From Peptoniphilus ovalis (GTDB lineage Bacteria > Bacillota > Clostridia > Tissierellales > Peptoniphilaceae), in assembly GCF_018919265.1 (NCBI RefSeq), contig NZ_JAHLQO010000007.1:1-42994 (forward strand): a stretch of 42,994 nt of DNA, written 5' to 3'. Of the stretch, positions 1-7,374 are shown in pieces. Position 1 is the stretch's first letter, and every line of letters starts with the position of its first letter. The notes under the pieces are model-generated. The model was not told the DNA's origin. It searched no databases and saw only the letters and a list, made by a program, of their open reading frames with translations. Both the position numbers and the translations under genes were made by a program.

Positions 1-2
1 TT

Positions 3-626
3 AAAACTATATATAATTGGCTTTATTCTGGTATTATAAATTTTAATATTACAAAGCTTAGAAGAAAAGCTAAGTCAAGGAAAGTAAAAGAAACAAGAGG
101 AAGATTTAATATTGGAACTCCAATAAGAAAAAGACCTAAGCTGATAAAGAAAAGAGAAGAATTTGGTCATTGGGAATTAGATACGGTTGTATCATCGAGA
201 GGTAAAAGTAAAGGTTGTTTAGCTACTTTTGTTGAAATGAAATCTAGGTTTTATATAGCAATACCTATGAAAGATAGAAGCAAGGATTCAATGTTAGAAG
301 CAATTAAGAAATTGATATATCCACTCCCAAAACAAGCCTTAAAAAGCTTCACATCTGATAGAGGGAAAGAATTTGCCTGCTATAAAGACATAGAAAACAT
401 GGGGATAGAATTCTATTTTGCAGATCCATACTCAGCTTGGCAAAGAGGAACTAATGAGAACTCAAATGGACTTTTAAGAGAATACTATCCAAAGAAAACA
501 GATTTAGCAAAAATATCAGTTAATGAACTAATTAAAAATTTAATGGAGCTTAATAGTAGACCTAGGAAGTGTTTAAATTATCAAACTCCATTTGATGTAT
601 TTATGCACGAACTTAGTTTGCTCTAA
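3..626 (+). CDS. IS30-family transposase, 5' end outside window
   Basis: C-terminal part of a DDE transposase of the IS30 family. The reading frame is open from base 3, so the gene enters from outside the window; the first ATG inside (237) is internal. The catalytic triad is visible: Asp in HWELDTV (codon at 180), Asp in FTSDRGKEF (357) and Glu in RGTNENSNG (456), with 33 residues between the second Asp and the Glu, the IS30 spacing. The upstream KTIYNWLYSG segment and the C-terminal NSRPRKCLNYQTPFDVF block are also typical. No frameshift or internal stop is seen, so this copy could be intact if its 5' part is present. It encodes the enzyme that moves the insertion sequence and has no link to the downstream genes. 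The family call is very secure. Confidence 0.93.
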   Translation, partial: KTIYNWLYSGIINFNITKLRRKAKSRKVKETRGRFNIGTPIRKRPKLIKKREEFGHWELDTVVSSRGKSKGCLATFVEMKSRFYIAIPMKDRSKDSMLEAIKKLIYPLPKQALKSFTSDRGKEFACYKDIENMGIEFYFADPYSAWQRGTNENSNGLLREYYPKKTDLAKISVNELIKNLMELNSRPRKCLNYQTPFDVFMHELSLL

Positions 627-656
627 GTGTCGCATTATTATTTGCAATTCATCATT
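627..656 (+). mobile_element. Probable right end of the IS30-family element
   Basis: Directly after the transposase stop lies GTGTCGCATTATTATTTGCA followed by ATTCATC. IS30-family elements in Firmicutes commonly end with a similar TGTCGCA...TTGCAATTCA terminal repeat shortly after the transposase stop. The left end is outside the window, so the inverted partner and target duplication cannot be checked. Confidence 0.55.
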
Positions 657-1002
657 TTAAAAAAATTTTTAGAATCAAAGATAACGAAGTATTGGATTAA
701 TAGAGACAAAAAGTGAAGACATTGGAAATAAAAAAGATTAATCCTATATTGGATGAGTAGGTAGGTAAAGGGCTGCCCTTTAGGGCTGTCCTTTACTATG
801 GAATAGAGAGGGTTTTGAGGCAGATGCAGACAGCCCCAGAGGGACAGCCTGCTAAGGTTGGAATTAAGAAGAGTTTAGGTTTAGATAAAAATAATTGATT
901 TTCAAAAAGTGTTACTCTGGTGGTAGCACTTTTTTATATGATAATTTGTAAAGAATATATCCTTGTTCAATAATTATAAAACAAGGTTTTTATAAATTTG
1001 TA
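657..1002. other. Intergenic region with GC-rich repeat debris and a terminator
   Basis: No convincing gene. Bases 770-860 hold a GC-richer block with GGGCTGCCC, GGGCTGTCC, GACAGCCCC and GGGACAGCC, resembling the GACAGCCCC and GGGACAGTCCC palindromes at 15.56-16.06 kb, so it is probably repeat debris. Short reading frames (for example an ATG at 824) are too small and unsupported. CCTTGTT at 961-967 and AACAAGG at 980-986 form a second weak hairpin ending in T residues. Confidence 0.6.
907..935 (+). terminator. Rho-independent terminator
   Basis: AAGTGTTAC (907-915) pairs with GTAGCACTT (923-931, one G-U pair) around a 7-nt loop and is followed by a T run. It insulates the toxin-antitoxin promoter from transcription of the insertion sequence. 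Confidence 0.75.
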
Positions 1003-1046
1003 TTGACATTGTTACCACAAAAATATAATATTAAAAGAAAAAGGAG
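1003..1046 (+). promoter_or_regulatory. Promoter and RBS of the toxin-antitoxin operon
   Basis: TTGACA (1003-1008), 17 nt, then TAATAT (1026-1031); TATAAT at 1024 overlaps it at 15-nt spacing. An AAGGAG ribosome-binding site (1041-1046) lies 6 nt before the antitoxin ATG. The antitoxin probably represses here, as in other RelB systems. Confidence 0.65.
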
Positions 1047-1052
1047 CTTATT

Positions 1053-1358
1053 ATGTCTAAAACATGTAATTTGAATATTAGAATGAATCCTGAAATAAAA
1101 GAGAAGGCCGAGAGTATTTTAAATAATTTAGGTCTTACATCTTCTAATGCAATAGATTTATATTACAGGCAAATTATTTTGAATAATGGTCTTCCCTTTG
1201 AAATAAAGTTTCCAAAGAAAAGATTATTTGATATTTCTGATGTTTCAGAAGATGATTTAAAAGAAATGCTCGAATTGGGATTACAAGATTTTGAAAATGG
1301 GAAATTTAAATCTTTTGAGGATGCTTTTTTGGAAATAGATAACTATGGAAAGTTATAA
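1053..1358 (+). CDS. RelB/DinJ-family antitoxin
   Basis: Antitoxin of a type II toxin-antitoxin pair, 101 aa. The N-terminal part (about residues 5-45: NLNIRMNPEIKEKAESIL, then GLTSSNAIDLYYRQI) is the ribbon-helix-helix DNA-binding domain typical of RelB/DinJ, followed by GLPFEIKFP. The acidic C-terminal half is expected to wrap and block the toxin. The stop overlaps the toxin start by 14 nt, the usual coupling for such pairs, and the antitoxin comes first. RelB proteins normally autoregulate the operon with toxin as co-repressor; the sequence shows a strong promoter just upstream. Family identification rests on motif pattern and gene order. DinJ-like is as good a name as RelB. Confidence 0.85.
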   Translation: MSKTCNLNIRMNPEIKEKAESILNNLGLTSSNAIDLYYRQIILNNGLPFEIKFPKKRLFDISDVSEDDLKEMLELGLQDFENGKFKSFEDAFLEIDNYGKL

Positions 1359-1653
1359 TATTTTATTATCAGACCTAGCAATACAAGATATTATTGATAT
1401 TAAAACTTATATTAGCATTGAATTAGGCGAACTTGAAGTTTCTGAAGGTATAGTGCAATCAATTTATGATTCAATATACAACTTAAGTTATATGCCTGAA
1501 AGATTTAGAAAATATGATGGAATTAAGGAAAAGAATATTAAAATTTGCCCTGTAAAAAAATATCTTATATTTTATGAGGTTGATAATATTGTAAAAAATA
1601 TTAATGTTATTAGAGTTCTATATTCTTCAAGAAATTTTAAAAATCTTCTTTGA
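1345..1653 (+). CDS. RelE/ParE-family toxin
   Basis: Toxin partner of the preceding antitoxin, 102 aa, within the usual 90-105 aa of the RelE/ParE fold. The features are an N-terminal strand-helix block (YNILLSDLAIQDIIDIKTYI), a central YMPERFRKYDGI segment matching the LxxxP(x)R pattern of ParE-like toxins, and C-terminal strands KYLIFYEVDN and VIRVLYSSRNF. RelE members cut mRNA on the ribosome while ParE members poison gyrase; the sequence alone does not say which. The YEV...VIRVLYSSR ending resembles the ParE/YoeB-like plasmid stabilisation group. It is translationally coupled to the antitoxin. Both genes look intact, so the module may be active. Confidence 0.83.
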   Translation: MESYNILLSDLAIQDIIDIKTYISIELGELEVSEGIVQSIYDSIYNLSYMPERFRKYDGIKEKNIKICPVKKYLIFYEVDNIVKNINVIRVLYSSRNFKNLL

Positions 1654-1789
1654 ATTTTTTAAAGAATTAACTAATCAAGGTTATGTTCAACAATCTTCGT
1701 AAAATACTAAAAGATATAGAAATGATAGTTTTAAAAATGTATTTTCTTAATAATTATTACAAAGATAAATACGCACGTTCATCAGACGT

Positions 1790-1831
1790 AAAACAGACGT
1801 AAAAATTTGCGTTTGTTTTTACGTCTGTTTT
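1790..1831. terminator. Bidirectional terminator between convergent genes
   Basis: A perfect 16-bp stem: bases 1790-1805 pair with 1816-1831 around a 10-nt loop, A-rich on one side and T-rich on the other, so it can end transcription from both the toxin operon (+) and the lipoprotein gene (-). The left arm contains CAGACGTAAAA, which is also repeated once just upstream (1782). Confidence 0.85.
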
Positions 1832-1870
1832 TTCTGATTATAATTTTTGAATAAATAGTAAGTGATATTT

Positions 1871-2467
1871 TTATTTCAATAGCTCGTCAATTGTTGCTGC
1901 TACTCTATCGTATTCATAAGCTCCAAGGTATCCTCCCACGACATTTCCTTTATCGTCTACAAATATTGTTGTAGGGAAGGCTGTTATTTTACTCATATCT
2001 TCTTCCATTGTTGGGTTTGGCATTATATTTACATATTCAACGCCTGCATCTTTCATTATTGCAAGGGCTTCTTCGACATTTGTTGTCATATTTGCATTTG
2101 TATCTGCCACTATTCCCAAGATGTTTATTTTATCTCCATAATTTTCATATAATTTTTGTAAATCAGGTAGTTCTTTTTTACAAGGTCCGCAATATGTTGC
2201 CCATATATTAATCATTGTGTAGGGTTTATTGTAGACATCTTCTGATTTTACGATTTCTCCAGTTTTTATATCTATTGTTTGAAAATTAAATGTTTCAAAT
2301 GGTCTTTCAATTAAATCAATTGTATTTGCTTTATTTGTAACATTTGTTGATTCTTGTGAATTTTTAGTTGTATTTGTTCCAGCAATTTCTGTTGGTTCTT
2401 TTTTACTACAAGCAAATAAAGTCATGGAAATCATAAGTATACTCATTATTTTAGTAAATTTTTTCAT
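1871..2467 (-). CDS. TlpA/ResA-like thioredoxin-fold lipoprotein
   Basis: Secreted, membrane-anchored thiol-disulfide oxidoreductase, 198 aa. Start ATG at 2467 is chosen over a GTG at 2476 because TGGAG lies 8 nt before it and the protein then begins MKKFTK. A signal peptide with lipobox LFAC gives a lipid-modified Cys. A Thr/Asn-rich linker leads into the redoxin domain: the active site WATYCGPCKKELPDL has the CxxC pair, and the cis-Pro loop is FPTTIFVDDKG. Members of this family reduce or resolve disulfides outside the cell, for example in cytochrome c maturation or peroxide defence. No partner such as CcdA is nearby and the substrate is unknown. It is a single-gene unit, divergent from the riboswitch operon. 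Confidence 0.88.
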   Translation of the reverse strand: MKKFTKIMSILMISMTLFACSKKEPTEIAGTNTTKNSQESTNVTNKANTIDLIERPFETFNFQTIDIKTGEIVKSEDVYNKPYTMINIWATYCGPCKKELPDLQKLYENYGDKINILGIVADTNANMTTNVEEALAIMKDAGVEYVNIMPNPTMEEDMSKITAFPTTIFVDDKGNVVGGYLGAYEYDRVAATIDELLK

Positions 2468-2490
2468 TTGTATCACTCCATTCTATTTTT

Positions 2491-2499
2491 ATTATATCA
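2491..2499 (-). promoter_or_regulatory. Extended -10 promoter of the thioredoxin lipoprotein
   Basis: On the minus strand TGATATAAT is an extended -10 element; the matching -35 (AATAAA) is poor. The same nonamer occurs before the V-ATPase operon and the 26.48-kb lipoprotein. Confidence 0.55.
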
Positions 2500-2526
2500 T
2501 TCTTTGCTAAAATTTTATTCACTAAC

Positions 2527-2555
2527 TTGAGGGATTTCTAAAATTAGGTTATAAT
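2527..2555 (+). promoter_or_regulatory. Promoter of the preQ1 riboswitch operon
   Basis: TTGAGG (2527-2532), 17 nt, TATAAT (2550-2555). The predicted transcription start (about 2562) falls on the first bases of the riboswitch aptamer. Confidence 0.7.
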
Positions 2556-2562
2556 AGAAAGC

Positions 2563-2614
2563 ACTTGTTCGGGAACTCCAAGTATAAAAAACTATGTTCT
2601 CCAAAGAATTGGAG
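2563..2614 (+). promoter_or_regulatory. preQ1-I riboswitch with RBS-masking hairpin
   Basis: The aptamer is 2563-2594. P1 stem ACTTG (2563-2567) pairs with CAAGT (2579-2583), enclosing a TTC...ACTCC loop, and is followed by the tail TATAAAAAACTA, the hallmark of class I preQ1 riboswitches such as that of B. subtilis queC. Downstream, CTCCAA (2599-2604) and TTGGAG (2609-2614) form a hairpin around AGAA that covers the GGAGG ribosome-binding site of the next gene, which suggests translational control. GGGAAC (2571-2576) can alternatively pair with GTTCTC (2596-2601), a possible switching helix. The aptamer call is from pattern recognition; no covariance search was possible. Confidence 0.78.
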
Positions 2615-2621
2615 GTTAAAA

Positions 2622-3563
2622 ATGAAAAAAATTATTATTGATGCGGATCCCGGAATTGATGATTCTATTGCTATTATGCTTGCGAGCATGGCAAAGGAAT
2701 ATAAAATTCTCGGGATTTCTTTAGTTTCTGGAAATGTTGATGTTAATAAAGGATACATCAATGTTTGCAGACTTTCAAAATTCTTGGGAAGAGGTTTTGA
2801 TATTCATCTTGGCAAAATTAATCCTCTTAAAAAGGAATTAATTAATGCAGAGGACACTCATGGCACCGATGGTCTCGGCGAAACTTTTTTAGATTATGAA
2901 AAGAAAAATTATGCTGAAGATGCCGAAGATTTTCTAATTAGAGAGGCAAAAAAAGGCGGTCTTACAATTTTTGCATTGGGACCACTAACTAATATTGCTA
3001 GGGCATTAGAGAAAGATAAAGAAGCTTTTAAAGACACTAGAATTATTGTCATGGGTGGAAATTACAAAAGTTATGGCAATATGAGCCCGGTTTCTGAATT
3101 CAATTTTTATGTGGATCCAGATGCTGCAGATTATGTAATTAAAAATGCAAATATCGAAATCATTCCACTTGATGTTACACGCAAATTCGTGCTAACTCCA
3201 AATATTTTATCTTATATTAAAAGACTTAATAAGAACAGAGGAGATTTCCTCGAAAAGATAACAAATTTCTACATGGATTTTCATTGGGAATATGAAAAAA
3301 TTATTGGTTCTGTAATTAACGACCCGCTCGTTGTGCTTGCAGAACTTCGAGAAGATTTATTTACTAAAAATTCCTATCACGCATCTGTTATTACTGATGG
3401 TGATGCAAGGGGAATGCTAATGGTAGATGGAATGGATTTTCTAAAGCAAGATAAAAACATTATTCTCTATGAAGATTTAAAAATACTCGAAGTTTGGACT
3501 GAATTTATAGAAATTTTCACTGGTGAAAAAGTAGATAAGGAAATTTTGGAGATATTAATATGA
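2622..3563 (+). CDS. IUNH-family nucleoside hydrolase, candidate queuosine hydrolase (QueK-like)
   Basis: Cytoplasmic N-ribohydrolase of the inosine-uridine nucleoside hydrolase family, 314 aa (usual size). The start is the ATG at 2622, 6 nt after GGAGG; an upstream in-frame ATG (2565) lies inside the riboswitch and is rejected. The calcium-binding signature D7-x-D9-x-G-x-D13-D14 is intact, with ALGPLTNIARAL, MGGN and EFNFYVDPDAAD blocks following. At residues 233-234 the sequence is INDPLVV, where canonical enzymes have HDP: the Asp ligand is kept but the usual His is Asn. A QueK-type nucleoside hydrolase that frees queuine from queuosine has been described in Clostridioides difficile, beside an ECF S component. 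The preQ1 riboswitch and next gene here match that picture. Family certain; substrate inferred. Confidence 0.8.
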   Translation: MKKIIIDADPGIDDSIAIMLASMAKEYKILGISLVSGNVDVNKGYINVCRLSKFLGRGFDIHLGKINPLKKELINAEDTHGTDGLGETFLDYEKKNYAEDAEDFLIREAKKGGLTIFALGPLTNIARALEKDKEAFKDTRIIVMGGNYKSYGNMSPVSEFNFYVDPDAADYVIKNANIEIIPLDVTRKFVLTPNILSYIKRLNKNRGDFLEKITNFYMDFHWEYEKIIGSVINDPLVVLAELREDLFTKNSYHASVITDGDARGMLMVDGMDFLKQDKNIILYEDLKILEVWTEFIEIFTGEKVDKEILEILI

Positions 3564-4105
3564 AAATTAACACAAAAACTTTAACTATGCTTGCACTTTG
3601 CGTTGCAATTAACATGGCGGGATCAATGATTGGAGTACTTGTAAAGATTCCAGTTTATCTTGATTCCATAGGAACTATAATGGCAGGTTTTACATTTGGA
3701 CCAATTTTTGGTCTGCTAACAGGTGTGATTACTGCATTTGTAAACACAATAGGAGACCCTGTTGCACTTTACTTTATGCCGACACAACTTATAGTTGGAT
3801 TTACTGCAGGATACTTTACATTTTTAAAGAAAGACGATGTGAAGTCAAAATTTTATTTGACTCCTGTAATGTCAATTCCTGCTGCAATATCATCAGCACT
3901 TATAGCAACGTATCTTTTTGGCACAGTTACAACTGCAGGATCAAGCTACATAGTTCAGGCAATTAGAGCCGTAGTAGACTTTCCAGACTTTTTAGTTGTA
4001 CTTGTAATTCAAATAATTACAGACTATGCAGATAAGCTTATTTCAATACTTTTAGTGTCAAAAGTTTACAATATGAATGCATTTCAAAATTTGATAAAGA
4101 ATTAA
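3560..4105 (+). CDS. ECF transporter S component, candidate queuosine/queuine importer (QrtT-like)
   Basis: Substrate-binding membrane subunit of an energy-coupling-factor transporter, 181 aa, with about six predicted hydrophobic segments (for example LTMLALCVAINMAGSMIGVL and IGTIMAGFTFGPIFGLLTGV). The N-terminal LALCVAIN segment is typical of S components that dock on the shared EcfT/EcfA module, which is not in this window. The start overlaps the hydrolase stop (ATGA), so the two are translationally coupled and share the preQ1 riboswitch. The pairing suggests uptake of queuosine, queuine or a precursor followed by hydrolysis in the cytoplasm for tRNA modification. The IPVYLDSIGT stretch is also seen in riboflavin-type ECF S families, so another substrate remains possible on sequence alone. 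Confidence 0.78.
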   Translation: MKINTKTLTMLALCVAINMAGSMIGVLVKIPVYLDSIGTIMAGFTFGPIFGLLTGVITAFVNTIGDPVALYFMPTQLIVGFTAGYFTFLKKDDVKSKFYLTPVMSIPAAISSALIATYLFGTVTTAGSSYIVQAIRAVVDFPDFLVVLVIQIITDYADKLISILLVSKVYNMNAFQNLIKN

Positions 4106-4110
4106 AAAAT

Positions 4111-4145
4111 TCCCTTCAGCAAGATACTGAAGGGATTATTTTATT
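4111..4145. terminator. Terminator between the salvage operon and the convergent lipoprotein
   Basis: TCCCTTCAG (4111-4119) pairs with CTGAAGGGA (4127-4135), flanked by A residues on the left and T-rich sequence on the right, so it can work both ways. The stop codon of the minus-strand gene (4116-4118) lies inside the left arm. Confidence 0.8.
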
Positions 4146-4763
4146 TACTGGGAAACTTTCAGTTATTTCTTTTAACTTTTCTAAATCTTTTTCATCCTTT
4201 ATAAAATATGTCATGTCATTGTACTTAAAAATAGAAGAATAAAAAACTTTATCTCCTCTTGTTTCCTTAATAATAGAAACAGTTGTATCTACAATATTAT
4301 AAGTTTCTATTAATTCACTTCCGCCTAGAATTGCTACAGAATATGGATCTTGTGCGGGGTTATCTATCCAAGAAATAATTAAATGAAGTATTCCATCTCT
4401 TGATAAGGATTCAACACCATAATAATATGGATTTGTATCTTTGAAGAAAACATTTATAGTTGAATTAAATCCGTCAGTAGAATAAATATAATCGTAATTA
4501 ATGTCATCAAAATATGGTGAATTAAGAAATTCGAGTTTTAAATCATTTTTAAGTTCTTCATAAGTATCATAAATTTTTGAAACTTTTTCGCTATGGTTTT
4601 CATTAGTTACAAAAGAAATAGATGATATATCGGTGCTTATTGGTTTAGTGTTATAAAATTCATCTAAATCAACTTTCATCAAATCATTTTTTAAATCCTT
4701 ATTATTAGAGCAACTTGTAATAAATAGTAAGATAATAGGGATTACAAATAATCTTTTTTTCAT
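4116..4763 (-). CDS. Uncharacterised lipoprotein
   Basis: Unknown secreted lipoprotein, 215 aa. The start is the ATG at 4763, 5 nt after GGAGG; an upstream ATG at 4781 is less likely. A positively charged start MKKR, a hydrophobic stretch FVIPIILLFI and the lipobox ITSC mark a type II signal peptide. The rest is acidic and polar, with no motif I recognise; it contains DYIYSTDGFN and a C-terminal KDLEKLKEITESF helix. It stands alone between convergent and divergent neighbours. Its upstream region carries a pure (TAA)10 repeat, so expression could vary by repeat slippage. A function is not assigned. Confidence 0.7.
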   Translation of the reverse strand: MKKRLFVIPIILLFITSCSNNKDLKNDLMKVDLDEFYNTKPISTDISSISFVTNENHSEKVSKIYDTYEELKNDLKLEFLNSPYFDDINYDYIYSTDGFNSTINVFFKDTNPYYYGVESLSRDGILHLIISWIDNPAQDPYSVAILGGSELIETYNIVDTTVSIIKETRGDKVFYSSIFKYNDMTYFIKDEKDLEKLKEITESFPVNKIIPSVSC

Positions 4764-4790
4764 AATTACCTCCAATATCACTTGAACTTC

Positions 4791-5114
<324 letters not shown>

Positions 5115-5435
5115 GTGTCAGTTGATGCAGTTAAAATAGTAACAGATTCTGAAAAAGAGGCTAAAAAGATAATTGAAGATGCAAAGTTAAAAGCAAAAGA
5201 AATTATCGAAAAAGCCAAAGAAGAAGCTGATTTGTCATATAAAAAGACAATTGATGATGCTGAAACTAAAAAGACTCTTCTATTAGATAAGGCTAAAGAA
5301 GAGGGTGAAAGATTAGGCGAGCCTATAATAGGTGATGCTGAAAATTTTGTGAAAGAGATTTCACAGAAATCAGATGACAAAGATATAGTCAAATTAGTCG
5401 TAGAGAGGATTGTGAATAATTATGGCAATAGTTAA
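5115..5435 (+). CDS. ntpF: V-type ATPase peripheral-stalk subunit (NtpF/subunit H-like)
   Basis: Small coiled-coil subunit of the V-ATPase stator stalk, 106 aa (E. hirae NtpF is about the same length). It pairs with subunit E to hold the catalytic head against rotation. The start is GTG, 4 nt after GGGGGTGA. Residues 10-70 are almost one continuous heptad-rich helix (EKEAKKIIEDAKLKAKEIIE), alternating Ala and charged residues as in family members. It is the first gene of the nine-gene operon and overlaps subunit I by 14 nt. Coiled-coil proteins are hard to assign alone, but position in the conserved order F-I-K-E-C-G-A-B-D makes the call firm. Confidence 0.87.
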   Translation: MSVDAVKIVTDSEKEAKKIIEDAKLKAKEIIEKAKEEADLSYKKTIDDAETKKTLLLDKAKEEGERLGEPIIGDAENFVKEISQKSDDKDIVKLVVERIVNNYGNS

Positions 5436-7362
5436 TATGAGTAAATTTAACCTCTTTACCTTTGATAATGATAGAAAGAAAATTCTTGATAGATTTCAAA
5501 AATTTGAGTATGTGCACATTGTTGAGAGCAAAAGTGAAGATGAAGATTTAAATGAGATAAAATCTTCTGATGAACTGGTCCATATTGATTCGGTTATAAA
5601 AAGAGCAAAAGATGATATTGAACTTCTTGAAGCTTTTGAGGAGAAAAAAAGCTCTTTACAATCTTTAAAAGAGGGAAATGAAAATTTAACTCTTGAAGAA
5701 TTAAGAGAAAGGGCTCTTGATTTTAACTTTGAAAAAATAGATGGTGAAATTAAAGCTATATTAGAGAAAAAAGAAAAGCTCAAGAACAAAATTCAAAATA
5801 TAGATGCTAAAATTCAAGAATTAAATCCTTGGAAGTCACTTGATTCTCCAATTTCAGATTTAGATAACTTAGAATTTGTACTGACTAGAACTGGAATGAT
5901 ACCAAATAGGTATGCTCCAGATTTTGAAAAGGCTCTAGATGAGTTTGATTTGACATATGAAGAAAAATTATCACAAGACAAAAATTATTCTTACTACTTA
6001 GTAGTTTATGACGACTCATTGGAAAATGATGTTGATGAAATTTTTAAAACTTCAGGCTTTACTCCAATAAATATAAAAACTAAAAATGTGGTTTCTGATG
6101 AGATTGATTCACTTAAATCTCAGAAAGAAAAAATTATAAGTGAAATAAAAGCTACAGAAGAAAGTTTAAAAGATTATGTAAAGTACACTCAAGGTTTTAA
6201 AGTAACTCACGATTATTATTCCAATGAAAAGATTAAAATCTTAAGTCAAGATAAATTTTTAAAGACAAATTCTGTCGATTTAATCGAAGGATATGTTCCT
6301 TTTGACAGAATTAAAGATTTTGAAAATGAAATTGAAAAAGTTGTCGGAGATAATTACTACATTCAGGTCAAGGAAGCTGACAGGGATTCGCCAGAAGTTC
6401 CAATAATGCTTAAAAATAATTCCTTTGTAAGACCTTTTGAAATGATGACAGAAATGTATGCAATGCCAAAGTACAATGAAATTGACCCAACTCCATTCTT
6501 TGCACCATTTTATTTCATATTTGCAGGAATTATGGTTGGCGACTTTGGTTATGGATTATTAGTATTTTTAGGAACACTAATAGCCCTTAAGAGTTTTAAC
6601 TTATCAGATAGCAAGAAAAGATTTATTAAATTTTTCAATTATTTATCCATTTCAACAATGATTTTTGGTTTGATATTTGGTTCTTTCTTTGGAGGAGCAA
6701 TTGAAATTCCGGGAATTATCGATCCAGCAGAAGATTCTACAATTCTTGTAATGATTTCACTAATAATCGGTGGAATTCACATCTTCTTTGCACTTGGAAT
6801 CAAAGCATACATGGATATAAGAGATGGAAAGCCAAAGGATGCACTTTTTGATGTAGGATTTTGGTATATGGCTTTAATTGGAATTATTGGATTACTTCTT
6901 CAAATGGCAATAGATAGTCTATCTCCATTTAAAAATATATTTCTTGGAGTAATGATAATTGGAATGATTGGAATTGTCTTAACTGGCGGTAGAGATGAAA
7001 AATCAACAGCTGGTAAAATAGGTTGGGGAATTTATTCTCTTTATGGAATTACATCATATCTTGGTGATTTCGTTTCTTATCTAAGACTTATGGCACTTGT
7101 ATTATCAGGTTCATTTTTAGGTCTTGCCATAAATATTATTTCTGGAATGCTTTTTGGCTCAGGAATTTTTGGAAAAGTTGGAGCAATTATAATTTTTGTT
7201 GTATTCCAATTATTTAACGCATTTTTATCATATCTATCAGCCTATGTTCACACAGCAAGGCTAACTTATGTAGAGATGTTTAACAAATTCTACGAAGGTG
7301 GAGGAGTACCTTTTAGAAAGATGATAGAAGAATCAGATTATTTTAACATAGAAAATAATTAG
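5422..7362 (+). CDS. ntpI: V-type ATPase subunit I (stator a-subunit)
   Basis: Membrane stator subunit that forms the ion half-channels next to the K ring, 646 aa (typical 640-670). It starts MAIVNMSKFNLF, the conserved family opening. Residues 1-340 are a soluble, coiled-coil-rich cytoplasmic domain; the C-terminal half has seven or eight hydrophobic segments, beginning around FFAPFYFIFAGIMVGDFGYG. Near the end, LGDFVSYLRLMALVLSGSFL carries the essential Arg that faces the K-ring glutamate. The gene overlaps ntpF by 14 nt and lies 12 nt from ntpK. No anomalies were seen. Confidence 0.95.
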   Translation: MAIVNMSKFNLFTFDNDRKKILDRFQKFEYVHIVESKSEDEDLNEIKSSDELVHIDSVIKRAKDDIELLEAFEEKKSSLQSLKEGNENLTLEELRERALDFNFEKIDGEIKAILEKKEKLKNKIQNIDAKIQELNPWKSLDSPISDLDNLEFVLTRTGMIPNRYAPDFEKALDEFDLTYEEKLSQDKNYSYYLVVYDDSLENDVDEIFKTSGFTPINIKTKNVVSDEIDSLKSQKEKIISEIKATEESLKDYVKYTQGFKVTHDYYSNEKIKILSQDKFLKTNSVDLIEGYVPFDRIKDFENEIEKVVGDNYYIQVKEADRDSPEVPIMLKNNSFVRPFEMMTEMYAMPKYNEIDPTPFFAPFYFIFAGIMVGDFGYGLLVFLGTLIALKSFNLSDSKKRFIKFFNYLSISTMIFGLIFGSFFGGAIEIPGIIDPAEDSTILVMISLIIGGIHIFFALGIKAYMDIRDGKPKDALFDVGFWYMALIGIIGLLLQMAIDSLSPFKNIFLGVMIIGMIGIVLTGGRDEKSTAGKIGWGIYSLYGITSYLGDFVSYLRLMALVLSGSFLGLAINIISGMLFGSGIFGKVGAIIIFVVFQLFNAFLSYLSAYVHTARLTYVEMFNKFYEGGGVPFRKMIEESDYFNIENN

Positions 7363-7374
7363 TAGGAGGTTTAT

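Noticed and set aside
820-897. Short coding frame starting at ATG 824
   Set aside because: It is 25 codons in repeat-like sequence with no ribosome-binding site or homology.
2008-2211. Plus-strand 67-codon frame within the thioredoxin lipoprotein gene
   Set aside because: It is antisense to a clear gene, Leu/His-rich and without family resemblance.
2565-2621. Earlier ATG for the nucleoside hydrolase
   Set aside because: It lies in the riboswitch aptamer and gives residues absent from the family.
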